Below are positions 12,172 through 22,749 of a stretch of 64,000 nucleotides of DNA, one piece after another. The notes beneath the pieces were generated by a model, which saw only the letters and a program-made list of their open reading frames with translations, made no database searches and was not told the DNA's origin. Source of the stretch: Trebouxia sp. TZW2008 (taxonomy: Eukaryota > Chlorophyta > Trebouxiophyceae > Trebouxiales > Trebouxiaceae). How positions within the stretch are numbered: position 1 is the first letter of the stretch; every line of letters begins with the position of its first letter. The position numbers and the translations under genes were made by a program. The DNA is taken from contig BDIU01000277.1 in assembly GCA_002118135.1 (NCBI GenBank), positions 214,261-278,260 on the forward strand. The letters run 5' to 3'.

Positions 12172-15100
12172 CTAGTACCCAGCCTTGTTGGCGCATGACA
12201 GCTGTCTGATGATGTATACAGTGTCCATATTGATGTTCTCATTGTCCAAGTTTCTGTTCCATTGCCACAAGGCATGGGTGGTGTTCTGGAAAGTCAAAAC
12301 ACCATGGCCGTAAGCAGGCTCACGGAATGCTGACCATGCAGGCTGAGATGTGGCACAGAACTGGCCATTGTACACAAAAGTGGGGCAGTACCCTCCTGGC
12401 TGGTAGGCTGGCACTGTCTTGTTGGGGGTTGGGCACTGTCCAGGAGAGTCAGCAAATGTCTTGTCTGCAGCAGGCAGCTTTACTGTCAGCATAGCAGTAG
12501 TCTGACACCATCAAACCATCAACTGACAGCAGGAATTTTACAGTCAATATTGTTGGGTCTAACAGTGCAGAACACATTGACAAAATGTACAACATGAATA
12601 TGGTGCTCAATATCAGTAGCCATGCGTCAAAGCTGTGCTCAGAAGACAAGCAAGTTGATGTGCACATTACAACAGTCATTGGTTAAGGTCAATGCACTCA
12701 ACGGTGCTAGCTGATAGACTGACCACACAGGCCTTTGAGGCTCTGCACATGTAAGTGCAAGCAACTTCCAGCAATGCAATAGCGGCGCCTGCCGCAGGAC
12801 GTGACTGCTGTATATGTACAGCTCAACTGGCCTGACGTGGCTCAAAAGTAGTAGCTGCTGTAAGGGTAGGCAAGTGCTGTTGTGTCTGAATGTACTTCAC
12901 AGGCATGTGAACCAATGCACAGATGACAGTGCATGCAGGAGATCCTGTTTGATGCAGAACTCACATAGACCCTCAATGTTGCCTCCATCGCCCATGGTTA
13001 TGTGCACAGCTCCACACTGGTCCACATTGAAGTTCTGCACAATAGAAGTAAGCAGTTGACAGTGAGTCCTTCAAGTCAACTTGATGCCCTGAAAGTTTCT
13101 GAAAGGGTGCAAGGGCTACTCATCCTGAGGTCACATGTCACAGCTGCATCACTGTTATTGAGCTTGTACAAATCCACAAGGAGATCTTGAACTACATGTG
13201 TGAAGTGCAGGCAATTGCTCAAGCAGCAGAGAGACTAATATCAGACTCTCTCTGTGACAGACAACTCCTCAGATGCAAGCTTGAGTGTTGAAAGACGTTG
13301 CACTGCTTGTGCTTGAGACAGTAGAGATCTGTAACGACCAACATATGCATGCACTGAGACTGTTGCAGCAGAGAAGTCAGGTCACTGCAACAGGACTGAG
13401 CAAGGAGCGTACATAGACTGGGTTGCTCCTTTCATACTCATGGCAATGTCCATTCAGCACAATGTCCACACCAGCCTGGTACAGGATGTTTTCCATGGCC
13501 AATCTCATGCACTCATTCTCCTTGTAGTGTGAGGTGTCTGCAGCCACAGCACACACGCTTGGACATGACGTGAACCTTACAAAGACAATGCCATTCACGT
13601 TATAATGTGAACTGTCTGCAGCCACAATTACGCAGAAATGAAAGCAGGCACAGCTACGTAACAGGCTCAGCATGAGCAGCCATAAAAGAGAAATAGCGCA
13701 AGCAGCTGTGTAAGGGGGAGCGCACCCAAGCTGGGACATCAGTCACATACAGGGCAACACAGGCGACAATGTTTTGGTTGCAGGGTTGATGACAGCGGCA
13801 CTTGGCATAATGCAGTGCACATGCTAGCATGTTCTCATCAGCTTGCTTTTGAAGTAGCTCATGCACTTGTGAACGTCAGATGTCAGGGCTTGGAGATAGT
13901 GGTCTTGACATGTAAGCACAGAGCAGCAATGCCAGGTCTGCAGTGTATTAGAGGCTGGGCTGAGGAAGCTTACATGATGAGTACCATGGTGCATGGAAAG
14001 TGGCCACAAGCCAGGGTGTGGTCTTGCGGTTGAATCTGCACAACACATCAAACATGTTTTGGTTCTGCTGTAAAGCATACATACATATGTCATTGTCAAG
14101 ACAGGAAAGTTTTGCAGTTGATTCTGCATTGCACATGTGACGCATACGGACCCTCTGTATCAAGTGACCATTGTCTTCATGATCGGACTGTGATGCAGCA
14201 AGTGCAAGCCAAGTTGTCAGCGGTGGTCATGGTCAGCAGACCTATAACTTCTTCACTGTCACAAAGAAAAAGCGATGCAGCTCTGCCTAATGCTTCACTG
14301 CAGGCATTGCACTTGTGTATGCATTGATAAGCAACAATCAGCTGTAGAGACTTACGTAGCAAGGTCATGCACCAGCCAGTTGTACGGGTCACTGCCCACA
14401 GCAAAGTCAGCGTAGTTGGACAGATGAATGATGTGAGCTGGTTCCACATTAGTAGAAGACCACAAGGAGCTGTCAGAGCCACAATGATGCAATTGAATTG
14501 GCAAGCACAAGCTGTAGAGACTTACGTAGCAAGGTCATGCACCAGCCAGTTATACTGGTCGCTGCCCACAGCAAAGTCAGCGTAATTGGAAAGGTAGATA
14601 ATGTGAGCTGGTCCCACATTGACAGAGTACCACAGGGGGCTGTCAGAGCCACTTTGGCCTGCCAGGATGTTAGTGGGGTTGCGGGAAACATAGCTCTGGA
14701 ACTGCTGGTTGTTGTTGAGGCCTGAAGCATAGGTGGCTAGGTACTGAGGCTCCAACTCGTGGTTGCCGTGGTTAGGCAGCAAAGGAATCCTGCAACAGGA
14801 ACAGCAATTGATGTGAGAGTCAGCAGCACAGAGCATCATAAATGGCTGTTAAAGCAAGTGTAATCCGCCAAGATGTCAGGTTGCGAGAAATAAAGCTCTG
14901 GAACTGCTGGTTGTTGTTGAGGCCTAAAATGTATGTCGCTAGGTACTGAGGCTCAAGCTCATGGTTGCCATGGTTGGGCAGCAATGGGAATCCTGCAGCA
15001 TCGTGACTTCTCAACATCTGTGGTATCTGCTTGCGGGAAGCAGTTTCTTCCCGGTGAATGAGCCTATGCACAAGCCAAAGCACAACCCAGGCCAGCTTGC

Positions 15101-17802
15101 ATTGCACTGCAAGCATACCTGTCAACATATTTGCAAAGTGCATCTGTAGAATTGAGTTCTTGCAATGCTGACACATAGTCATGGCTTGGCTCAACAATTA
15201 TTCGTCCATTGCAGCCATTGACATTGGACGTATGGCGAGTGCGCATGTGTGGTGTTGTCACTGATGGACTATCCACCATATGTGGTGCACATGCAATGCA
15301 TGATGCTTGCAAAGATTTTGTCACACGACTGTGTGATGCTTATGTTGTGGACAAAAGATTTGTCACCTTGAGAGGATGGCAGTGGAGTAGTATCTGAACC
15401 ACATGTCCCACCAGGGCTGGTAAGTACCCTCAGGGGAGGGAACATAGCTGAAAGAGCTGCCATTGCTTGTAGTACCAGTGCCTGAGAATCATAACAGATC
15501 ATTCAAGTACTTTTTCAGCAGATTTTATTGCAGTGATATTTCCAGGGAAAGGAACTTAGCTGAACAAGCTGCCATTGCTTTCAGTGCCAGCGCATCAGAA
15601 TAAGGACAGCTCAAAAGTTGTACGGAATTTGTTGAGATTGTTCGAGGTTGTTTGAGATTGCTGTTGGCCGTGGCCTGAATGCTGTTGATTCCAAAGACAC
15701 CATCTGACAATCAGCAAAATACATAACATCCTATTGATGAACTGCTGAATTCATGATAGTTCAACAACTGCTGTGTTGAGCTGAAGGCGACGTGGGAATG
15801 CTGTGTGCCAAAATGCATGGCCAAGCAGTCTGACAGATCAACAGAGCAATGCATGAAACTGCATGTAAGTACTTGACAGTCACGTTGAAGACCAAATGAC
15901 AGCACAATCACGCCAGAAGAGTACAGGTAAAGAAGGATCCAACATGTATGCCAGTGGGCACCATCAAAGAAGCGTCTTCAGAGAAAAAGATGGGAAGAAG
16001 CATCTCCAGTCAGATGCATAAAGCAGCACAGACAAGCCGCAAGAAAAGTGCTGATGCCAGGCTGGTGAAAACACCTATGCAGTCAGCAACCACTAAGAGA
16101 ACTCACCGTTGGTCTGGATGTCATCAGCATACCTGCAAGCACATATGACTGTGTGAGTGGCTGGACATGCATGAGACTGTTGCATGATTTGACAGGTTGA
16201 GTCTGCCTTGACGTGGTGTCAGGCAGCAACTACAGCAACAAGCAGCCAGGCCGCAGCAACTACAGCTACAGCAGCCACAGCAACTGGGCTACAGCACCGG
16301 TAGCAACTAGGGCTACAGCAGCAACAGCAACTGGTCTACAGCACCGGTAGCAACTAGGGCTACAGCAGCCACAGCAACTACATCTACAGCACCCAGAGCA
16401 ACTAGGGCTACAGCGCCCACAGCAAATACCACTACAGTAATGAGGCAGCAACAAGCAGTGAGGTGGGAACTAGTTCTGAAGCTCACTTTTGTTGACAGCC
16501 CAAGATGCTCACAGCAGAGTGATGCGATTGCAGTGGCAAAGCGACATGCATATACTCAGGCAGACTCTGCAAGCAAAACACAGGCCTTGCATGAATCAAT
16601 GGCATTCATTCAGTTGTATGTGTAAAGCCTGAAACCAGGTGCTTACGAGAAGTCTCCAATCAAGGTCCACACTTGAGGGTTGGCATCTACCAAATGTTGA
16701 ATGGTGACTGTGGTATTGATGGTCAATCCAGGGTCTGCTACAACTCCCAGAACAAAGGGATACGATCCACTGCCAACCTTGGGCACTGTCTTGAAGGTAA
16801 GTTCTTTGCTCTGGCCATATTTGGGGTCCCCAACTTTGTAGTAGTAAGTGGTGCTGGGCAGCAGATTGGACAGTGTCACGTGGTGGAAGATAGGTGAAGA
16901 ATAGTTGTAGTTGGGGTTTGCGTTCACGAAGGTGTAGATCTGGTTGTAGTGAGTGTTGGTGGATGGGTCAGCCGTGAGAGTGCTGCTGTACTGCCCTGAT
17001 TTAGTGCCCCACTGCACTCACCAGTATACAGTTGGGACACTATACAATTGCAATCAATGACTGGTAAAAGCGTCTTGTCCAGATGACAGACACAGCAAGC
17101 GCTAAGGAGTGCTACAGCTCAAAATGCCACATACATCACATAGTTGCTTTGCCACAGAGACATGGTCACATGTGGCACATGTCATGACAAGCATGTGACC
17201 ACCTGTACAGTGCTGACTGGACCAGACTCCCTTGTGAAGTAGTTTGGGTCCACAGGAGATGCAGTTGTGTTGCCATAGCCAGTGGCCCATGACACAATGA
17301 GCTGGCTGTCAGAGAGGTATGTCAGGTGAATCTGCAAGTCAACCCCTTCGGTCGTCAGTCAGTTGACCTAATCATGTGCGGGCTGAAGATGCAGCGAAAG
17401 AGCGTTGGCAGCAACCAAGCAAATGCGTAGGATCGCAAATACAAGACCGAGGAGAGCTTTGCTTGACCAGCTTAAGCGGCGACGGCATGCACGTGCAAAA
17501 GGCCGCACCTGCTCAGGAGCCAGACCCGACACTGTCCTCTGCACACGAGGGTCGCTGTAGGGCAGTTGCCCGAGAGGATCTGCATTGACAAAAAAAATGA
17601 TGGATTCCGATGGTATTGACGTAAACTGTCGGCCTCGCTAAGATTAGCCGATCAACTCACCTCCACCGACGTACGCCCTGTTGTAAGGAATTTGCACGTT
17701 TTGAATGGTGTTTGTGGCGTGAAGATTTCTGCTAGATGCGTTGACGGCGCTTGCACACACGATCAACAGCACCAGCGCGGGAAGTGCACGGTATGTCGAC
17801 AT
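12172..17802 (-). CDS. Purple acid phosphatase (metallophosphoesterase), complete
   Basis: Secreted or vacuolar binuclear-metal phosphatase that releases phosphate from organic esters. Ten exons join in phase to 534 residues: 17802-17661, 17345-17203, 17011-16647, 16132-16107, 15481-15367, 14789-14526, 14035-13974, 13537-13413, 13034-12965 and 12464-12172. A signal peptide (residues 1-22, ALVLLIVCASAVNA) is followed by a fibronectin-like N-terminal domain (residues 50-165). The catalytic domain has all seven expected ligands: D188 (ADPG), D215 and Y218 (GDFSY), N273 (GNHE), H366 (VATFH), and H403 and H405 (GHCHEYER). The C-terminus has HITMGDGGNIEGLY. Exon 4 is only 26 nt. The acceptor of exon 2 (CGAAG/GGG) lacks a pyrimidine tract but gives the only phase-consistent join I found. 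Expression under phosphate starvation would be typical; nothing in the sequence shows it. Confidence 0.93.
13592..13640 (-). repeat. Decayed copy of the phosphatase exon-8 acceptor boundary
   Basis: On the minus strand GTGGCTGCAGACAGTTCACA parallels the genuine GTGGCTGCAGACACCTCACA at 13537. It lies upstream (in transcript sense) of exon 8 and covers only its 5' end. Confidence 0.75.
14354..14490 (-). repeat. Copy of the 3' half of phosphatase exon 6 with donor
   Basis: About 135 bp closely matching 14516-14655, including the donor TACGTAAG and the stretch encoding YNWLVHDLAT. It lies downstream of genuine exon 6 in transcript sense. The reading frame is largely intact. Confidence 0.9.
14845..15005 (-). 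repeat. Copy of the 5' half of phosphatase exon 6 with acceptor
   Basis: About 150 bp matching the first half of exon 6 with the acceptor TGCAG/GATTCCC. It still encodes LLPNHGNHELEPQYLATY, that is, the GNHE metal ligands. It lies upstream of genuine exon 6 (14789) in transcript sense and has no matching donor. Confidence 0.9.
15535..15600 (-). repeat. Decayed copy of the phosphatase exon-5 acceptor boundary
   Basis: The minus-strand sequence keeps GCAATGGCAGCTTGTTCAGC, parallel to GCAATGGCAGCTCTTTCAGC in exon 5. It lies upstream of exon 5 in transcript sense and covers only the 5' part. Confidence 0.8.
16224..16436. repeat. Minisatellite in phosphatase intron 3
   Basis: Degenerate tandem units built on CAGCAACTAGGGCTACAGCA, with a 45-50 bp higher-order period (ACAGCACCGGTAGCAACTAG occurs twice). 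It lies wholly in the intron 16646-16133. On the minus strand it gives a meaningless Cys/Ala/Val-rich frame. Confidence 0.9.
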
Positions 17803-18434
17803 CTGCGAATTACAAGGGCTCTGCAGTCCCTGCTCACCTGCAAAGAAGCACCAGGTTTTGATGCTTGTCAAATACACATCTGAGAAAGTTTGTCGTTTAA
17901 CTGCTTTTCCCGACTATGCGTCGCACAGACTCGCTCCGGCAGTTGTCTGCAGATGTTTGCAGCATGGCGTGCACCAGATATGTGCAGCAAGTCACGTTGG
18001 GTACGTCGGGACGCTTACCAGCAAAAGGTGCAGTCTTGAGCAGTGCGAGGTGATATTCAGTCTAAGCCGTCTTTCTTGACATCAAGCCGCTATCCCTTGA
18101 GCACTCTATCCGGTTCTTAAACCTCGTGACAGCATCTGTGGCATTGATGCTGGAAGCCGTTATACGAAATCCGGCCACGTGCGACTTGAATGACTGTATT
18201 TTACGCATGTGCATTCATGGCGCGCAAAATATTATCGAAGAAGAGGAGTGCAACTGTTTTCAACTGCAGCAACACGTAAAGACATGCGATATTGGTAATG
18301 TCACATTCGTTGATCTACAAAGTTTGATGCCGGCATCGTTTTTGGCGGGAATGCAAACGGCATCAGGTCAGCATCAGTATGCCCAACGTGCCGGCATCAT
18401 GCAATTCGACAATTCAACATTTCTCAATGCTCGG
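17803..18434. other. Intergenic region upstream of the acid phosphatase
   Basis: About 630 bp between the start of the phosphatase gene and the stop codon of the next gene on the same strand. It should hold the glycosyltransferase 3' UTR and the phosphatase promoter. I recognise no motif. Confidence 0.5.
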
Positions 18435-21400
18435 CTACTTTCTGCCATGCAAACACCTGTTCACAAGAGACAAAAGCATCTCTGCATTGGCCGCTTCCGT
18501 CCAACTCCTTGCTTTACTGGCTGCCGCTTTGCTGACACCCACCAGTTTGGCTGCATCTGCCCAAAGCGACGCCACCTACAACACGTCACTTCATTATCAT
18601 GGATCATTGAGGCCTTTTCTCAGAGAAAGGTGTGCACAGTAGTGAATGACTTGCAAATGCACGACGTCATCCCTGGCTGTCTCTTTAGACAGAGGCGCCC
18701 ATTAAGACGCCTAACAATGTAGGCTTGTTTCTGCTTTTCGTTCCTTTTCATGATGTCATCAGCCACAACGTAGCATGCAGATGGTAACCTGCAACCAGAT
18801 GTACATAGCAGTTCGAGGAATCAGCACCTTGCCATCTAGCTAGCACTGCATTTTATCCTATACGCACTCTGCAGCAATATAGCTGCTTACCTGTTGCGCT
18901 AGCTGGGCAGTTGGCATAGATAGGTCTACTTCAAAAACTTCAGAAGGGCCCCTCAGCAGATCTGTAGCTCCCACAGCCCCATTGCCATTGACCAATGATG
19001 GTGCACCTGTAATACATGCAATCAGCTTCAAGAGGCATAAGTCTCGGGCTGCCTCCACTCACAAAGGTCCCTGTCATGAAGCATGAGGTCATGGGCTTTC
19101 CTTTCTTTCTTTTGGCACCAGGTGTCTTAACAAAGTGACCAACAAGTACTGGAAGTGCATGCAATCATTGCCAAAACTGCTTGATGCGGATTGCTGGAAA
19201 ACTGTGAGCTGGGTGACATATGTGCCTGTTGGGTTCACTTTATGCGCACACAGTGCATGCGTGCAGATGCTCTGAGCAAAAATGCACATGCCAGGGCTCG
19301 GCGGCCGCTCAACGACAGCTGCAAAGCAGCTGGTGTAAGAGTATGCACTACTCAACACATGAACGTACAAGGTGGCATTGCCTGCTTGAAAGAATATGAC
19401 AATTAACTGCAAAGCAGATTACCTTGGGAAGCGGCCTCAACAACGGTCATTCCATAGGCGTCATACAGGCATGGATGGATGTTGAGCCGTGTTTTGCTGT
19501 AGATCTGTATCCACAAACGTTGTCAGCATTGATCCCAAAGCATATCACATGACCTGAAAGCAGCTTGCACTTACATCACAGGCAAACAAGCTGACACAGG
19601 CACTGATGCAAGTTTGAGTGGCTGCCGCTTGATTTGTACTGTCAGGGTGACAAAGCAGAACCAGAGTGAACGGTTCATGTGCAGCATTATGCATGCCTAT
19701 TTGACAAGCGTCACCCTTGTTTTGGTACGCCAGAATGCCAGCTAAGGTAAGGTACATTGCATGCAGCCAAGCATAAGCTGAAGTGTCATGAAGCGTGTCA
19801 TGATGATTGTTCTGCCACAGAGAGGTGCGCATTTGCAGATCTGCATGCTGTATGTTTTGAAGACAACCAGTGATTTCAGAATGCTGCTGTTGCTGCAAAT
19901 GACTGTACTGGTTTACCACTGATAACTGGAATTGTGACCCTACTGGATGTTTGATGTTCAATTCAGTCCCTTGTATCATATACAAGTAAAGTCATGCATG
20001 CGACCATGATTGGCTGTAGTGATGTCAAGACACACCTCTGCAAGCTGTTGAGGCCCAAGAAACCTGGTCTCAATGATGCTGTCTGGTGCATCTGATCGCA
20101 GCTTTGCAACAAGGTCCACCGCGTAAGGTGTGTTAGAGGAAGCACACATAAGAGGCTGGATGCCCAGCTGTTGCAGACTGTCTTGCCTTGCAAGCTCTTG
20201 CACAAGCTCCACAAACCTGGCAGACAGTTTCAAACATCAGCAGCGCGTCGAGTTGCAGCTGGAACAATGCAAAACTTCAGCAGCGCATGGCAAGCACATT
20301 TGGCATTTCCAACCAAGCATGTGGCACTTATGCCACACGCGGGCAGGACATGCATCAGCAGCTTGATTGGACATGCTGCTACATGCAAGCAGCTTGCCGC
20401 TCAAAGGAAGCATTACGTTATTTGCAGCTTGCGCTGTGATTGAACGATCATGCCATTAACATGGCAAGAAGGACTGCAGAAACTAGTTCTATTTGCAGCA
20501 AAGCAAGTTTGCATGCACCAAAGACCAAGTCTGCATGTTCATTATCATAATCGCGAGTCATAGCTTGGACATAACCACCTGTGCGGCTCCTTTTCAGGTG
20601 ACAGCCTCACGCAGCATGTCAAGTAGGGTCTCGGCTGACACCTCTGGGGGCCAGGTCTCAGAACCTGAAGGGCTTCCGTGGGATCATTTGCAAGCACTGC
20701 GTCCTCACTTTCAAGGCTGCTTGCAGATGAAGAGGAGAAGGCAGTTGTACGCCTCCCAATGATCGGTGACACACAACTGCCAGAGCTGGTTTGCTTGATC
20801 ACGGGCCGGATTGGGCTCTCGTCAACTGCTCTGGCAGCTATGTCTGAAGCTGTACTGGAACCTGAGGTCTGCTGTAGGCTGGCTGCAACAGCTGCTGTGC
20901 TTTGGCCAGAGTTGTTGTCAATGTCCATGCTGGTCTGTACGCCTGTGGGCTCAGCCGCTGTGTTGCTACCCGTTGATTGCTGCTCACCCTGTGTGCTGGC
21001 AGAAGGAGGCCGGTCTGGCTGTAGGTGTTGATCAGTAGGCAATGGTATGGCAGCCATGTCTGATCTCAGGGCTGGAAGTAACACCTGCATTGAGGCAAAC
21101 ACATGTCCTCAACCTGTGCTGCTGCTTTGGTGCATGATAATGGTCGTCATCATTACACTTTTGAGCACATGCTCTGGGCATGTGGGGCACATATCTTATC
21201 TCAGCAAGCCAGCTTGTTCGTGGGTTGTGCGAAGGACGTGTGGCGCTCCAATGTCAAGAGTCGGACAAGACGTTTCGGTTGGTGCATATCCAGGCAAAAT
21301 GCAGTGTGTTGTAGCTACAGCTTACGCGTATGCAGCTACAGCACAGTTGGTGTGAGTGCTGCCAGATACTCTTGTGGGTTTGAGTGCAAAGAACATGAGC

Positions 21401-22705
21401 ATCATTAACCACTCTTTGGTTCCCACTGGCTGCAATTTGTGCCTGATGACAACTAACAGAAATGCAGGTTTGCCTTACCAGGACTGATGCAGCGGGCTTG
21501 TCACTAGGCAGCAGATGGGTTTTGATGAAGTCCGCGTCATTCCTGCTTAAAGCAACTGTCAGGGTAGCTGTTGCAGCTGCCGCTGACTCCATTCGCTGCA
21601 TGAACTCCTGATCGGCTGGTGCACATGTTCTCAAGTAGACCCTGCATAATCATATTCAGAGCATGGGCACAGCAAGCTTGGCTGTCACATGCAGTAATTC
21701 AGCATTGAGTTTGCACTGACACTGTCTGTAAGACCCCCTGCTGGGTCCCTATGACAGTAGATCAATCATTCCATTGTTCTATCCTGTAAGCATCAATGCA
21801 TGTGTGCCTTACCAGTCTCACAAACTGACTGTGCTCACTCTGCACTTGTTTGTAGCATGACAGATGCTACACAGGTCTTGATCACAACATTCAGCCACAG
21901 TGACTTTTCTTTATAAGGACACTCAATGTAAGAACATTCTTGTTGCAGGGACAAGGCAATCGGGAACCAAGCACTGCCTTCTGCATGCAGTGGTGTCTCT
22001 GAGTAAGGACAACTTTCTTGGATTCCAAACCAGTCATTACAAAGAGAAATGACTGTACCTGTAGTTCATGTAGATATATGGAGGAACAGGAAAGCCTTTG
22101 GCATGCAAAGCTGCAGCTAGAGCCTTGTAAGCAGGCAGGCTTGACCAATCAACTCCAAGAACAGCTTCAGCTTGGAAGGCAGCCACATGTTGTACAATGC
22201 TGTCTGAAGCTGCTTGAGTTGCAAGCGCTGACCATCCACTGGCTCTGTCTAATCTGTCCCAGACTGGGACTTCCACCTGACATGAGCTGCAGCATGTCAG
22301 CACTGATGTAAGGCGTTGTGTGTTACAGTGTTTACACCCTGCAGAAGTGACCAGTAAGTCCGCTTGTCTGGTTAGGTGGAGTGTCAAGGGGGTCAATCTT
22401 GCCTGTATCAGTTGTTGAGCTCCCTCGGCCTGGTCCGGTGCTGTATAGCCTACTGGCTTGCCGCTGAAGACAAGCACCTTCGATCCCTGCTTGCATAAGC
22501 TCCTGACCTGCATGCCAGCGCAGACGACGTCGTTCGGCAGCATGTTTGCAAGCCTACGATCGTGATGGTTGGCAGGACCTGCTTCTTGCCTGCGACCGTG
22601 CGTAGACCCCATTGCCACTGAATGTGCCAGCACTGAACTCGAGAGATATGAAAAGGAGTCGAGACATCTGGCTTGCGGAGTTACGCCTTCTAGATAACGC
22701 AGCAT
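18435..22705 (-). CDS. Glycosyltransferase, GT4-like, plant/algal type
   Basis: Predicted nucleotide-sugar glycosyltransferase of the GT-B fold; acceptor unknown. Supported exons: 22705-22403 (alternative ATG at 22612), 22276-22059, 21641-21479, 21084-20709, 20664-20611, 20216-20036, 19504-19423, 19006-18891 and 18575-18435. Recognisable parts are SGKPVGYTAPDQAEGAQQLI, VPVWDRLDRASGW, FQAEAVLGVDWSSLPAYKAL, then the donor-sugar half YDAYGMTVVEAASQGAPS followed by NGNGAVGATDLL, and the C-terminal KARSWTEAANAEMLLSL. Exon 4 carries a Ser/Gln-rich low-complexity insertion. Unresolved: exons 4 and 5 join only through a 44-nt intron (or a frameshift), and the phase between exons 5 and 6 does not fit, so a small exon near 20230-20600 is probably missing. 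Intron 1 has a GC donor (CAG/GCAAGA at 22402). Confidence 0.8.
21722..21770. repeat. Short dispersed repeat, copy 1
   Basis: GGGTCCCTATGACA with the preceding CTGTCTGTAAGACC recurs, slightly changed, at 30281-30325. It lies in the exon 3-4 side region of the glycosyltransferase gene, outside its exons. Confidence 0.6.
21898..22055. mobile_element. MITE copy A (TA-flanked, pogo/Tc1-like termini)
   Basis: 158 bp with inverted ends: left CAGTGACTTTTCTTTATAAG, right the complement of CAGTCATTTCTCTTTGTAAT. The right flank is TA; the left flank is CA. The internal part shares 'AAGGACACTCAATGTAAG' and 'CTGAGTAAGGACAACT' with the other three copies. It lies in glycosyltransferase intron 2, and its right end is 3 bp inside the splice donor at 22058. 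No coding capacity. Confidence 0.85.
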
Positions 22706-22749
22706 GCCCTGGCCAAGGGGGCAGGCATTAACCGTGGTCTTCGACAACC
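22706..22749. promoter_or_regulatory. Very short divergent spacer between two start codons
   Basis: Only 44 bp separate the proposed ATG of the glycosyltransferase (22705, -) from the upstream ATG of the PHS1-like gene (22750, +). Using the alternative ATGs (22612 and 22873) the gap is about 260 bp. Either way the two genes would share a bidirectional promoter. No motif is recognised. Confidence 0.4.

Noticed and set aside
16266..16454. Cys/Val/Ala-rich small protein
   Set aside because: It is a translation of the intronic minisatellite.
18126..18722. 198-residue open frame on the plus strand, and an overlapping frame at 18379-18642 with a hydrophobic stretch
   Set aside because: The minus strand here encodes the last glycosyltransferase exon (18575-18435, KARSWTEAANAEM), which joins in phase; the plus-strand frames are its shadow.
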